From the NCBI GenBank assembly GCA_025594325.1, contig JANHCV010000013.1:124001-188000 (forward strand): a stretch of DNA of 64,000 nucleotides, written 5' to 3'. This document shows positions 53,109 to 64,000 of this stretch, piece by piece. Origin of the DNA: Blastocladiella emersonii ATCC 22665 (taxonomy: Eukaryota > Blastocladiomycota > Blastocladiomycetes > Blastocladiales > Blastocladiaceae). Within the stretch, counting starts at the first letter, position 1. Each line of letters begins with the position of its first letter. Under the pieces are notes generated by a model. That model did no database searches and had not been told where the DNA came from. It was given only the letters and a program-made list of their open reading frames with translations. The translations under genes and the position numbers were made by a program.

Positions 53109-56100
53109 TCATGGTACTCAAACATAATCATAGTCGAGTCTTCGAATATCCTCACGTCCACGTGGGCAAGGACCCAAAGCGCCAGGTATCCAAATCTACC
53201 CCGTTGTGCACACTCTCCATTATCCAAGTCTGTCATCCTACAATTTTGGAACCCGTCGGCAAAGCTCACGGTCCAATCAACGAACAACAGCCAACCTGCC
53301 AACCTGGCTACCTACCTGCCTACCTGCCTAGCTGGCTATCTGCCTACCTGCAAACCTGCCAACCTGCCCTACCTGCTAACCAAACACACACACCGCCTCG
53401 CAAGTCCTTGTGGGCCCGCGCTCTCTGGTTGCCGTCCCAGCCAACAAAGGAATGAATGATGAGCCCTGGCAGCCTGGCAGCCTGCCACACTGACAGCCTG
53501 GCAGCCTGCCACACTGACAGCCTGACAGCGCCCACCCAGTAGTTATTAGCTACCTCGTATGTCGTCTGAGAGGGGTTCAGCAGTCAATATACGACTGGTC
53601 TCCTCCTGGCTGGCAGCTCTGCTGTCCACTCCAAGTCCTGCATGATGATGGGCCAAGGAGCGTTACGAGCAGCTCCTCTGTCTATCCGCGTGAAACCACT
53701 CACCCGCTGACGGATGTACACCACGCACCGTGCAGCGCGCACAGCGCACAGCGCCCAACGCACCACGCGCTGCGCACACGGCGCAAACGGCCACCCTGGT
53801 GACACGCACACTCGCATGAACGGCAGGCATGCAAGGCGTCCTGAACTCAACGATGATATATCGTCTAGGTCTGCTCGCTCCAACGGGTGCGCCTGCCTGC
53901 CCTCCCTGTGCCATGGATTGATTGATTCATGTCCAGTGCTGCCCCCATGCTTGCTTTCATGGCCGCGGGGTCCGTCAGGACGCCTTGCAATGGGTGCGCC
54001 AACCCCTGTTGCCAGCCATGTGGCAAGAAACACCACAGCACCTGCGTCGCCCTGGCCACCGTACCTTGCAAACAGCGTAGCAGCCGTACTGCTTCAGAGG
54101 GCTGCAGAGGGCTGGCTGCGGAGGGCTGAGGCGGCAGGGCTCCTCCTGCAGGAGACAGTACTGGGGCCAAGGAGTTAGTGCTAGGGACTACTAACTGAAT
54201 GGTGAATGACCCACACACCACATGCTCCTGGCAGGAGTGCGTGTGGGCGCGTGGGCCCGTGTCCGTGCGTGCCTGGATTAGTCCTCCATCACAAGTGACC
54301 AAGGTGACCAAGGTGACCAAGGTGACCAAGGTGACCAAGGTGACATGCAAGCACCAAGTTAGAGCGGCGGGGCAGCCATGGAAAGAAGGGCACAGGTACA
54401 AACTACCGTACCCTGGCCGCGGCCACTTGTCGCAGAACAGCCCTGCATGGCTCAGGACGCGGCGGGCGTTGGAGACAGGGTAGGTAGGTAGGTAGCAGCA
54501 GCAGCAGCAAGGAGCAGGACCTGGCTGGCAAACAACACAAGTGAAGGCGTGCGTGATGGAGTGAGAGAGTGTTGAATGAATGGATGGGTGGATGCGATGC
54601 AGACCAGCATACGTGTCGTGCGTCGTCCGGATTGGTCGGCGACCACCCGCCAATCCTGCGGCATGGCTGTGGGGGCGGCAGTGGTGGTAGTGGAGCTAGA
54701 GTGGTGTCGTGGGGCTGGTGGGGTCCCCTCTCCTTCCTGTCTCGCCTAGGTGGGTGGGCGGACGTAGCGCGCATGCGGGCGGGCAAGGTAGGAACGTTGT
54801 TCAAGCAATGGATCATGTACTTTATGGCATGTGATCTGCAAGACAGGGAGGGGGAGCGACTGTGTCTAATTTTGACCGAGGGACCTTGCTGCAGCCAACG
54901 TCTGGCCCAATCCGACCCTCCACAAATCGCAACATGCACGAAACAAATTAGCTGACGTTTGGGATGTACCAAACCAGCCACGTAGATAACTTTCATGGTA
55001 CTCAAACAAGACCATACTCAAATCTTTGACTTCCTGCATGTCCAGCTAGCCAGGCTTCTGTAAATCACATTGATGACGCAACAAAATATCTGGCCATAAG
55101 AATATTGTAAACCAGCCACTCTGGCAATTGTCATGGCACTCAAACAAAACCATATTCAAATCTTCGACTTCCCGCATGCCCATGTGGGCAAGGACCTATA
55201 AATCACAGTATCGAACCAACAAAATATCTGACCATAGAAACATAGTATACCAGCCACGAGGACAATTGTCATGGTACTCAAACAAAACCATATTCAAATC
55301 TTTGACTATTCACATGTCTAGCTGGTTGGCGACCCATAAATCGTAACATTGGAGCAACAAAATATCTGACCACGGAAATACAGTAAACAAGCCCCGGAGA
55401 TAATTGTCATGGTTCTCAAACAAAACCATATTCAGATCTTTGAATACCCCATGTCCAGGTGGTTGGGGGCCCAGAAATCGTAACATCGAACCAACAAAAT
55501 ATTTGACCATAGAAATATACTAAACCAGCCACGTACGTAATTGTCGCGTTACTTAAACAAAACCATACTCAAAACTTTGACTTCCCGCATGTTCACCTAG
55601 CCAGGTACCCATAAATCACAGTATCGAGCCAACAAAAGATCTGACAATGGAAATATAGTAAACCGGCCGCGGAGAGAATTCTCATGGTACTCAAATGAAA
55701 CCATACTCAAATCTATGACTTCCCACATGTCCAGCTGGTTGAGGACCCATAAATCGTAACGTCAAAGCAACAATGTATCTGACCATGGGAATATAGTAAA
55801 CGAGCCCCGGAGATAATTGTCATGGTACGCAAACAAAACCATACTCAAGTCTATGCCTTCCCACATGTCCAGCTGGTTGGGGATCCATAAATCCCAGTAT
55901 CGAACCAACAAGATATCTGACCATTGGACTATATGTAACCGATCCCGTAGGTAATTGTCATGATACCCAAACAAAACCATATTCAAATCTTTCACATCCC
56001 GCATGTCCAGCTAGCCAGGGACCCATAAATCACAGTATCCAACCAACAAAGTATCTGACCAAAGAAAGATCATAAACCAGCCACGCAGATAATTGTCATG

Positions 56101-56232
56101 GTATTCAAACAAAACCATACTCAAATCTTCGAATACCCGATGTCCAGGTGGGCAAGGGCCTATACATCACAGTGTTGAACCAACAAAGTATCTGACGATC
56201 GGGATGTATCAAACCGGCCATGCTGATAATTG
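53109..56232. repeat. Repeat unit copy 18
   Basis: Haplotype GGCAACTAT. G at 456 (53564) returns while the other right-block markers stay. Confidence 0.97.
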
Positions 56233-59200
56233 TCATGGTACTCAAACATAATCATAGTCGAGTCTTCGAATATCCTCACGTCCACGTGGGCAAGGACCCA
56301 AAGCGCCAGGTATCCAAATCTACCCCGTTGTGCACACTCTCCATTATCCAAGTCTGTCATCCTACAATTTTGGAACCCGTCGGCAAAGCTCACGGTCCAA
56401 TCAACGAACAACAGCCAACCTGCCAACCTGGCTACCTACCTGCCTACCTGCCTAGCTGGCTATCTGCCTACCTGCAAACCTGCCAACCTGCCCTACCTGC
56501 TAACCAAACACACACACCGCCTCGCAAGTCCTTGTGGGCCCGCGCTCTCTGGTTGCCGTCCCAGCCAACAAAGGAATGAATGATGAGCCCTGGCAGCCTG
56601 GCAGCCTGCCACACTGACAGCCTGGCAGCCTGCCACACTGACAGCCTGACAGCGCCCACCCAGTAGTTATTAGCTACCTCGTATGTCGTCTGAGAGGGGT
56701 TCAGCAGTCAATATACGACTGGTCTCCTCCTGGCTGGCAGCTCTGCTGTCCACTCCAAGTCCTGCATGATGATGGGCCAAGGAGCGTTACGAGCAGCTCC
56801 TCTGTCTATCCGCGTGAAACCACTCACCCGCTGACGGATGTACACCACGCACCGTGCAGCGCGCACAGCGCACAGCGCCCAACGCACCACGCGCTGCGCA
56901 CACGGCGCAAACGGCCACCCTGGTGACACGCACACTCGCATGAACGGCAGGCATGCAAGGCGTCCTGAACTCAACGATGATATATCGTCTAGGTCTGCTC
57001 GCTCCAACGGGTGCGCCTGCCTGCCCTCCCTGTGCCATGGATTGATTGATTCATGTCCAGTGCTGCCCCCATGCTTGCTTTCATGGCCGCGGGGTCCGTC
57101 AGGACGCCTTGCAATGGGTGCGCCAACCCCTGTTGCCAGCCATGTGGCAAGAAACACCACAGCACCTGCGTCGCCCTGGCCACCGTACCTTGCAAACAGC
57201 GTAGCAGCCGTACTGCTTCAGAGGGCTGCAGAGGGCTGGCTGCGGAGGGCTGAGGCGGCAGGGCTCCTCCTGCAGGAGACAGTACTGGGGCCAAGGAGTT
57301 AGTGCTAGGGACTACTAACTGAATGGTGAATGACCCACACACCACATGCTCCTGGCAGGAGTGCGTGTGGGCGCGTGGGCCCGTGTCCGTGCGTGCCTGG
57401 ATTAGTCCTCCATCACAAGTGACCAAGGTGACCAAGGTGACCAAGGTGACCAAGGTGACCAAGGTGACATGCAAGCACCAAGTTAGAGCGGCGGGGCAGC
57501 CATGGAAAGAAGGGCACAGGTACAAACTACCGTACCCTGGCCGCGGCCACTTGTCGCAGAACAGCCCTGCATGGCTCAGGACGCGGCGGGCGTTGGAGAC
57601 AGGGTAGGTAGGTAGGTAGCAGCAGCAGCAGCAAGGAGCAGGACCTGGCTGGCAAACAACACAAGTGAAGGCGTGCGTGATGGAGTGAGAGAGTGTTGAA
57701 TGAATGGATGGGTGGATGCGATGCAGACCAGCATACGTGTCGTGCGTCGTCCGGATTGGTCGGCGACCACCCGCCAATCCTGCGGCATGGCTGTGGGGGC
57801 GGCAGTGGTGGTAGTGGAGCTAGAGTGGTGTCGTGGGGCTGGTGGGGTCCCCTCTCCTTCCTGTCTCGCCTAGGTGGGTGGGCGGACGTAGCGCGCATGC
57901 GGGCGGGCAAGGTAGGAACGTTGTTCAAGCAATGGATCATGTACTTTATGGCATGTGATCTGCAAGACAGGGAGGGGGAGCGACTGTGTCTAATTTTGAC
58001 CGAGGGACCTTGCTGCAGCCAACGTCTGGCCCAATCCGACCCTCCACAAATCGCAACATGCACGAAACAAATTAGCTGACGTTTGGGATGTACCAAACCA
58101 GCCACGTAGATAACTTTCATGGTACTCAAACAAGACCATACTCAAATCTTTGACTTCCTGCATGTCCAGCTAGCCAGGCTTCTGTAAATCACATTGATGA
58201 CGCAACAAAATATCTGGCCATAAGAATATTGTAAACCAGCCACTCTGGCAATTGTCATGGCACTCAAACAAAACCATATTCAAATCTTCGACTTCCCGCA
58301 TGCCCATGTGGGCAAGGACCTATAAATCACAGTATCGAACCAACAAAATATCTGACCATAGAAACATAGTATACCAGCCACGAGGACAATTGTCATGGTA
58401 CTCAAACAAAACCATATTCAAATCTTTGACTATTCACATGTCTAGCTGGTTGGCGACCCATAAATCGTAACATTGGAGCAACAAAATATCTGACCACGGA
58501 AATACAGTAAACAAGCCCCGGAGATAATTGTCATGGTTCTCAAACAAAACCATATTCAGATCTTTGAATACCCCATGTCCAGGTGGTTGGGGGCCCAGAA
58601 ATCGTAACATCGAACCAACAAAATATTTGACCATAGAAATATACTAAACCAGCCACGTACGTAATTGTCGCGTTACTTAAACAAAACCATACTCAAAACT
58701 TTGACTTCCCGCATGTTCACCTAGCCAGGTACCCATAAATCACAGTATCGAGCCAACAAAAGATCTGACAATGGAAATATAGTAAACCGGCCGCGGAGAG
58801 AATTCTCATGGTACTCAAATGAAACCATACTCAAATCTATGACTTCCCACATGTCCAGCTGGTTGAGGACCCATAAATCGTAACGTCAAAGCAACAATGT
58901 ATCTGACCATGGGAATATAGTAAACGAGCCCCGGAGATAATTGTCATGGTACGCAAACAAAACCATACTCAAGTCTATGCCTTCCCACATGTCCAGCTGG
59001 TTGGGGATCCATAAATCCCAGTATCGAACCAACAAGATATCTGACCATTGGACTATATGTAACCGATCCCGTAGGTAATTGTCATGATACCCAAACAAAA
59101 CCATATTCAAATCTTTCACATCCCGCATGTCCAGCTAGCCAGGGACCCATAAATCACAGTATCCAACCAACAAAGTATCTGACCAAAGAAAGATCATAAA

Positions 59201-59356
59201 CCAGCCACGCAGATAATTGTCATGGTATTCAAACAAAACCATACTCAAATCTTCGAATACCCGATGTCCAGGTGGGCAAGGGCCTATACATCACAGTGTT
59301 GAACCAACAAAGTATCTGACGATCGGGATGTATCAAACCGGCCATGCTGATAATTG
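56233..59356. repeat. Repeat unit copy 19
   Basis: Haplotype GGCAACTAT, identical to copy 18 at all checked sites. Confidence 0.97.
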
Positions 59357-62300
59357 TCATGGTACTCAAACATAATCATAGTCGAGTCTTCGAATATCCT
59401 CACGTCCACGTGGGCAAGGACCCAAAGCGCCAGGTATCCAAATCTACCCCGTTGTGCACACTCTCCATTATCCAAGTCTGTCATCCTACAATTTTGGAAC
59501 CCGTCGGCAAAGCTCACGGTCCAATCAACGAACAACAGCCAACCTGCCAACCTGGCTACCTACCTGCCTACCTGCCTAGCTGGCTATCTGCCTACCTGCA
59601 AACCTGCCAACCTGCCCTACCTGCTAACCAAACACACACACCGCCTCGCAAGTCCTTGTGGGCCCGCGCTCTCTGGTTGCCGTCCCAGCCAACAAAGGAA
59701 TGAATGATGAGCCCTGGCAGCCTGGCAGCCTGCCACACTGACAGCCTGGCAGCCTGCCACACTGACAGCCTGACAGCGCCCACCCAGTAGTTATTAGCTA
59801 CCTCGTATGTCGTCTGAGAGGGGTTCAGCAGTCAATATACGACTGGTCTCCTCCTGGCTGGCAGCTCTGCTGTCCACTCCAAGTCCTGCATGATGATGGG
59901 CCAAGGAGCGTTACGAGCAGCTCCTCTGTCTATCCGCGTGAAACCACTCACCCGCTGACGGATGTACACCACGCACCGTGCAGCGCGCACAGCGCACAGC
60001 GCCCAACGCACCACGCGCTGCGCACACGGCGCAAACGGCCACCCTGGTGACACGCACACTCGCATGAACGGCAGGCATGCAAGGCGTCCTGAACTCAACG
60101 ATGATATATCGTCTAGGTCTGCTCGCTCCAACGGGTGCGCCTGCCTGCCCTCCCTGTGCCATGGATTGATTGATTCATGTCCAGTGCTGCCCCCATGCTT
60201 GCTTTCATGGCCGCGGGGTCCGTCAGGACGCCTTGCAATGGGTGCGCCAACCCCTGTTGCCAGCCATGTGGCAAGAAACACCACAGCACCTGCGTCGCCC
60301 TGGCCACCGTACCTTGCAAACAGCGTAGCAGCCGTACTGCTTCAGAGGGCTGCAGAGGGCTGGCTGCGGAGGGCTGAGGCGGCAGGGCTCCTCCTGCAGG
60401 AGACAGTACTGGGGCCAAGGAGTTAGTGCTAGGGACTACTAACTGAATGGTGAATGACCCACACACCACATGCTCCTGGCAGGAGTGCGTGTGGGCGCGT
60501 GGGCCCGTGTCCGTGCGTGCCTGGATTAGTCCTCCATCACAAGTGACCAAGGTGACCAAGGTGACCAAGGTGACCAAGGTGACCAAGGTGACATGCAAGC
60601 ACCAAGTTAGAGCGGCGGGGCAGCCATGGAAAGAAGGGCACAGGTACAAACTACCGTACCCTGGCCGCGGCCACTTGTCGCAGAACAGCCCTGCATGGCT
60701 CAGGACGCGGCGGGCGTTGGAGACAGGGTAGGTAGGTAGGTAGCAGCAGCAGCAGCAAGGAGCAGGACCTGGCTGGCAAACAACACAAGTGAAGGCGTGC
60801 GTGATGGAGTGAGAGAGTGTTGAATGAATGGATGGGTGGATGCGATGCAGACCAGCATACGTGTCGTGCGTCGTCCGGATTGGTCGGCGACCACCCGCCA
60901 ATCCTGCGGCATGGCTGTGGGGGCGGCAGTGGTGGTAGTGGAGCTAGAGTGGTGTCGTGGGGCTGGTGGGGTCCCCTCTCCTTCCTGTCTCGCCTAGGTG
61001 GGTGGGCGGACGTAGCGCGCATGCGGGCGGGCAAGGTAGGAACGTTGTTCAAGCAATGGATCATGTACTTTATGGCATGTGATCTGCAAGACAGGGAGGG
61101 GGAGCGACTGTGTCTAATTTTGACCGAGGGACCTTGCTGCAGCCAACGTCTGGCCCAATCCGACCCTCCACAAATCGCAACATGCACGAAACAAATTAGC
61201 TGACGTTTGGGATGTACCAAACCAGCCACGTAGATAATTTTCATGGTACTCAAACAAGACCATACTCAAATCTTTGACTTCCTGCATGTCCAGCTAGCCA
61301 GGCTTCTGTAAATCACATTAATGACGCAACAAAATATCTGGCCATAAAAATATTGTAAACCAGCCACTCTGGCAATTGTCATGGCACTCAAACAAAACCA
61401 TATTCAAATCTTCGACTTCCCGCATGCCCATGTGGGCAAGGACCTATAAATCACAGTATCAAACCAACAAAATATCTGACCATAGAAACATAGTATACCA
61501 GCCACGAGGACAATTGTCATGGTACTCAAACAAAACCATATTCAAATCTTTGACTATTCACATGTCTAGCTGGTTGGCGACCCATAAATCGTAACATTGG
61601 AGCAACAAAATATCTGACCACGGAAATACAGTAAACAAGCCCCGGAGATAATTGTCATGGTTCTCAAACAAAACCATATTCAGATCTTTGAATACCCCAT
61701 GTCCAGGTGGTTGGGGGCCCAGAAATCGTAACATCGAACCAACAAAATATTTGACCATAGAAATATACTAAACCAGCCACGTACGTAATTGTCGCGTTAC
61801 TTAAACAAAACCATACTCAAAACTTTGACTTCCCGCATGTTCACCTAGCCAGGTACCCATAAATCACAGTATCGAGCCAACAAAAGATCTGACAATGGAA
61901 ATATAGTAAACCGGCCGCGGAGAGAATTCTCATGGTACTCAAATGAAACCATACTCAAATCTATGACTTCCCACATGTCCAGCTGGTTGAGGACCCATAA
62001 ATCGTAACGTCAAAGCAACAATGTATCTGACCATGGGAATATAGTAAACGAGCCCCGGAGATAATTGTCATGGTACGCAAACAAAACCATACTCAAGTCT
62101 ATGCCTTCCCACATGTCCAGCTGGTTGGGGATCCATAAATCCCAGTATCGAACCAACAAGATATCTGACCATTGGACTATATGTAACCGATCCCGTAGGT
62201 AATTGTCATGATACCCAAACAAAACCATATTCAAATCTTTCACATCCCGCATGTCCAGCTAGCCAGGGACCCATAAATCACAGTATCCAACCAACAAAGT

Positions 62301-62480
62301 ATCTGACCAAAGAAAGATCATAAACCAGCCACGCAGATAATTGTCATGGTATTCAAACAAAACCATACTCAAATCTTCGAATACCCGATGTCCAGGTGGG
62401 CAAGGGCCTATACATCACAGTGTTGAACCAACAAAGTATCTGACGATCGGGATGTATCAAACCGGCCATGCTGATAATTG
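59357..62480. repeat. Repeat unit copy 20 (most diverged full copy)
   Basis: Haplotype GGCAACTAT plus four private transitions: C to T at 61238, and G to A at 61320, 61348 and 61461. All lie within 224 bp of the first monomers. No other copy shows a private cluster. Confidence 0.97.
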
Positions 62481-64000
62481 TCATGGTACTCAAACATAAT
62501 CATAGTCGAGTCTTCGAATATCCTCACGTCCACGTGGGCAAGGACCCAAAGCGCCAGGTATCCAAATCTACCCCGTTGTGCACACTCTCCATTATCCAAG
62601 TCTGTCATCCTACAATTTTGGAACCCGTCGGCAAAGCTCACGGTCCAATCAACGAACAACAGCCAACCTGCCAACCTGGCTACCTACCTGCCTACCTGCC
62701 TAGCTGGCTATCTGCCTACCTGCAAACCTGCCAACCTGCCCTACCTGCTAACCAAACACACACACCGCCTCGCAAGTCCTTGTGGGCCCGCGCTCTCTGG
62801 TTGCCGTCCCAGCCAACAAAGGAATGAATGATGAGCCCTGGCAGCCTGGCAGCCTGCCACACTGACAGCCTGACAGCGCCCACCCAGTAGTTATTAGCTA
62901 CCTCGTATGTCATCTGAGAGGGGTTCAGCAGTCAATATACGACTGGTCTCCTCCTGGCTGGCAGCTCTGCTGTCCACTCCAAGTCCTGCATGATGATGGG
63001 CCAAGGAGCGTTACGAGCAGCTCCTCTGTCTATCCGCGTGAAACCACTCACCCGCTGACGGATGTACACCACGCACCGTGCAGCGCGCACAGCGCACAGC
63101 GCCCAACGCACCACGCGCTGCGCACACGGCGCAAACGGCCACCCTGGTGACACGCACACTCGCATGAACGGCAGGCATGCAAGGCGTCCTGAACTCAACG
63201 ATGATATATCGTCTAGGTCTGCTCGCTCCAACGGGTGCGCCTGCCTGCCCTCCCTGTGCCATGGATTGATTGATTCATGTCCAGTGCTGCCCCCATGCTT
63301 GCTTTCATGGCCGCGGGGTCCGTCAGGACGCCTTGCAATGGGTGCGCCAACCCCTGTTGCCAGCCATGTGGCAAGAAACACCACAGCACCTGCGTCGCCC
63401 TGGCCACCGTACCTTGCAAACAGCGTAGCAGCCGTACTGCTTCAGAGGGCTGCAGAGGGCTGGCTGCGGAGGGCTGAGGCGGCAGGGCTCCTCCTGCAGG
63501 AGACAGTACTGGGGCCAAGGAGTTAGTGCTAGGGACTACTAACTGAATGGTGAATGACCCACACACCACATGCTCCTGGCAGGAGTGCGTGTGGGCGCGT
63601 GGGCCCGTGTCCGTGCGTGCCTGGATTAGTCCTCCATCACAAGTGACCAAGGTGACCAAGGTGACCAAGGTGACCAAGGTGACCAAGGTGACATGCAAGC
63701 ACCAAGTTAGAGCGGCGGGGCAGCCATGGAAAGAAGGGCACAGGTACAAACTACCGTACCCTGGCCGCGGCCACTTGTCGCAGAACAGCCCTGCATGGCT
63801 CAGGACGCGGCGGGCGTTGGAGACAGGGTAGGTAGGTAGGTAGCAGCAGCAGCAGCAAGGAGCAGGACCTGGCTGGCAAACAACACAAGTGAAGGCGTGC
63901 GTGATGGAGTGAGAGAGTGTTGAATGAATGGATGGGTGGATGCGATGCAGACCAGCATACGTGTCGTGCGTCGTCCGGATTGGTCGGCGACCACCCGCCA
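62481..64000. repeat. Repeat unit copy 21 (cut by the window end; 24-bp contraction)
   Basis: Covers unit positions 1-1544 in 1520 bases, because one of the two 24-bp direct repeats is missing near 62842-62865. Readable haplotype GACAACT. A at 456 lies at 62912 after the shift. It is the only indel I see in the array. Confidence 0.97.

Larger units (their letters stand above)
1..64000. repeat. Tandem array of a 3124-bp composite satellite unit (20.5 copies)
   Basis: The same 3124-bp sequence recurs head to tail through the whole window. For example, the TCATGG at 1 recurs at 3125, 6249, 9373 and so on to 62481, always 3124 bases apart. The unit start is arbitrary and was set at base 1. Sites that I see vary between copies, in unit positions: 28 A/G, 456 G/A, 553 G/C, 927 G/A, 1052 G/A, 1150 T/C, 1320 T/A, 1839 A/G and 3123 T/C, plus four sites private to copy 20. 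The copy entries give a nine-letter haplotype in that order. In any copy with start s, the GC-rich segment is s+67 to s+1804 and the monomer block is s+1805 to s+3190. No flanking unique DNA, telomere repeat or gene is visible. Silent differences that I missed are possible, but the copies are clearly more than 99% identical. The period and copy count are seen directly. A centromeric, subtelomeric or other macrosatellite role is inference. Confidence 0.98.

Noticed and set aside
1-64000. Telomeric or subtelomeric end of a chromosome
   Set aside because: No run of a telomere-type repeat (TTAGGG, TTTAGGG, TTTTAGGG or complement) is present and neither array edge is in the window, so location cannot be decided.

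Overview
The whole 64 kb window is the inside of one head-to-tail tandem array. A 3124-bp unit occurs 20 times at full length (1-62480), followed by a 21st, partial copy (62481-64000). All 20 full copies have exactly the same length, because each landmark recurs at +3124 n. By reading I find only 13 variable nucleotide sites among them, plus one 24-bp contraction in copy 21. Neither end of the array is visible. I can support no protein-coding gene, rRNA, tRNA, CRISPR array or recognisable transposase in the unit.

Each unit has two parts. One is a more AT-rich block (unit positions about 1806-3124, continuing into the first ~67 bases of the next unit). It is built from a diverged tandem monomer of 137-138 bp: nine complete monomers plus a tenth that is split. 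The other is a GC-rich segment of about 1.74 kb (about 68-1805) that is not monomer sequence and carries several short repeats: a CCTR-type tract, a 24-bp duplication, a 9-bp minisatellite, GGTA and CAG runs, and short palindromes. Both edges of the GC-rich segment fall at the same point of the monomer and both carry GACCC. Removing the 1743 bp between the two GACCC copies leaves 1381 bp, which is ten monomers (10 x 138 + 1). The simplest reading is that a ten-monomer satellite block received a GC-rich insertion and the composite was then amplified as a higher-order repeat. Monomers within a unit differ strongly (about 83% identity for the one pair I counted), while the same monomer in different units looks nearly identical.

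Variants fall into blocks of neighbouring copies (1-3, 4-6, 7-10, 11, 12-21), as expected from unequal exchange or local block duplication. Six of the 13 variable sites are CpG<->TpG/CpA changes, consistent with cytosine methylation.

This layout (long satellite array, nested repeats, no genes, microsatellite-rich GC-rich DNA) suggests nuclear heterochromatin of a eukaryote: centromeric, pericentromeric, subtelomeric or a macrosatellite. The GC-rich, simple-repeat-rich character would suit a green alga or similar protist, but I cannot name the organism. No gene-level system can be described. The composite repeat itself is the notable object.

Convention: 'unit position' is counted from the TCATGG that starts at base 1; window position = unit position + 3124 x (copy number - 1). 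In copy 21, positions after about 410 are shifted by -24.
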